13,088 nt of DNA from assembly GCA_030151165.1 (NCBI GenBank), contig JASLEM010000269.1:1-13088 (forward strand), in the 5' to 3' direction. The position numbers were made by a program, and so were the translations under genes. Under the pieces are notes generated by a model. It saw only the letters and a program-made list of their open reading frames with translations, had not been told where the DNA came from and searched no databases. Positions within the stretch are counted from its first letter, which is position 1, and each line of letters opens with the position of its first letter. Source of the stretch: Burkholderiaceae bacterium (GTDB taxonomy: Bacteria; Pseudomonadota; Gammaproteobacteria; Burkholderiales; Burkholderiaceae). Of the stretch, positions 12,925-13,088 are shown in pieces.

Positions 12925-13088
12925 GTGACATACGAGGTCCAGTCGGAGCGGTTCAACCAGCTGATCGGGGCAATGATGATCCGCGTCGAGGGGCATCTCG
13001 CGCGGGTGCGGTGGACCCCCGAGCACCGCCACTCCAATCTTCGCGACCATGTTCATGGCGGCGCGCTGCTCGGCTTCATCGACGTCGC
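12925..13088 (+). CDS. PaaI-type hotdog thioesterase, 5' part only
   Basis: The plus frame runs off the end of the window and reads TYEVQSERFNQLIGAMMIRVEGHLARVRWTPEHRHSNLRDHVHGGALLGFIDVA. SERFNQLIG, the RWTPEHRHSN strand and especially HVHGGALLGFIDVA are the conserved core of the PaaI/HotDog acyl-CoA thioesterase family, whose HGG segment lines the active site. The enzyme would hydrolyse acyl-CoA thioesters in the cytoplasm. The start is uncertain: GTG at 12925 is used here, with alternatives at GTG 12916, TTG 12919 and ATG 12973, and the frame is closed by a TGA at 12844-12846. No Shine-Dalgarno is seen. The family normally has more residues before this point, so the 5' end may have been replaced at the low-GC junction. 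Confidence 0.8.
   Translation, partial: MTYEVQSERFNQLIGAMMIRVEGHLARVRWTPEHRHSNLRDHVHGGALLGFIDV

Noticed and set aside
12751..13056. Minus-strand 101-aa frame (MNMVAKIGVAVLGG...)
   Set aside because: It is antisense to the conserved thioesterase core and has no recognisable domain.

Overview
The window is GC-rich chromosomal DNA from a proteobacterium. The ETF-QO end, two GGDEF proteins, a CCGNGCDPC oxidoreductase-like protein and the REP-like GGGGTCAGGTCTTGC repeats would suit a Lysobacter/Xanthomonas-type gammaproteobacterium. A GC-rich Burkholderiales host cannot be excluded. GC falls markedly between about 12,290 and 12,900 (one 60-base line I counted is 45% GC).

Left part (1-2685, + strand): the 3' half of electron-transfer flavoprotein:ubiquinone oxidoreductase, a terminator-like hairpin, a membrane diguanylate cyclase with six predicted TM segments and an intact GGEEF and I-site, and an unrecognised 185-aa protein.

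Retron region (2713-4235, + strand): this is the main find. A reverse transcriptase (445 aa, YADD) with a long N-terminal extension, like the myxobacterial retron enzymes (Mx162/Sa163), is preceded by about 200 bp of non-coding DNA organised like a retron msr-msd locus. In order it holds a TATAGT -10 box, arm a1, a perfect 9-bp hairpin, a longer imperfect msd-like hairpin, arm a2 and the RT start codon. Arms a1 and a2 pair over 11 bp perfectly, or 15 bp with one bulged A. The retron signature motifs NAxxH and VTG read HARAH and VCG here. No separate effector gene is obvious. Candidates are the N-terminal extension, the 185-aa protein and, less likely, the convergent helicase.

Middle (4266-8981): a convergent SF1 Upf1/Dna2-type helicase on the minus strand, followed on the plus strand by a secreted 149-aa protein, a 63-aa oxidoreductase-like protein and two exported proteins of unknown function.

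Right part (9091-13088): a soluble diguanylate cyclase with a long helical-repeat (TPR-like) N-terminus and a small membrane protein with a perfect RanBP2-type zinc finger, both on the minus strand. Next come a REP/MITE-like repeat element, a low-GC minus-strand propeller-like ORF that looks 5'-truncated, and at the very edge the start of a plus-strand PaaI-type hotdog thioesterase lying antisense to that ORF. Several genes have -10-like boxes so close to their ATG that leaderless or near-leaderless transcripts are likely.
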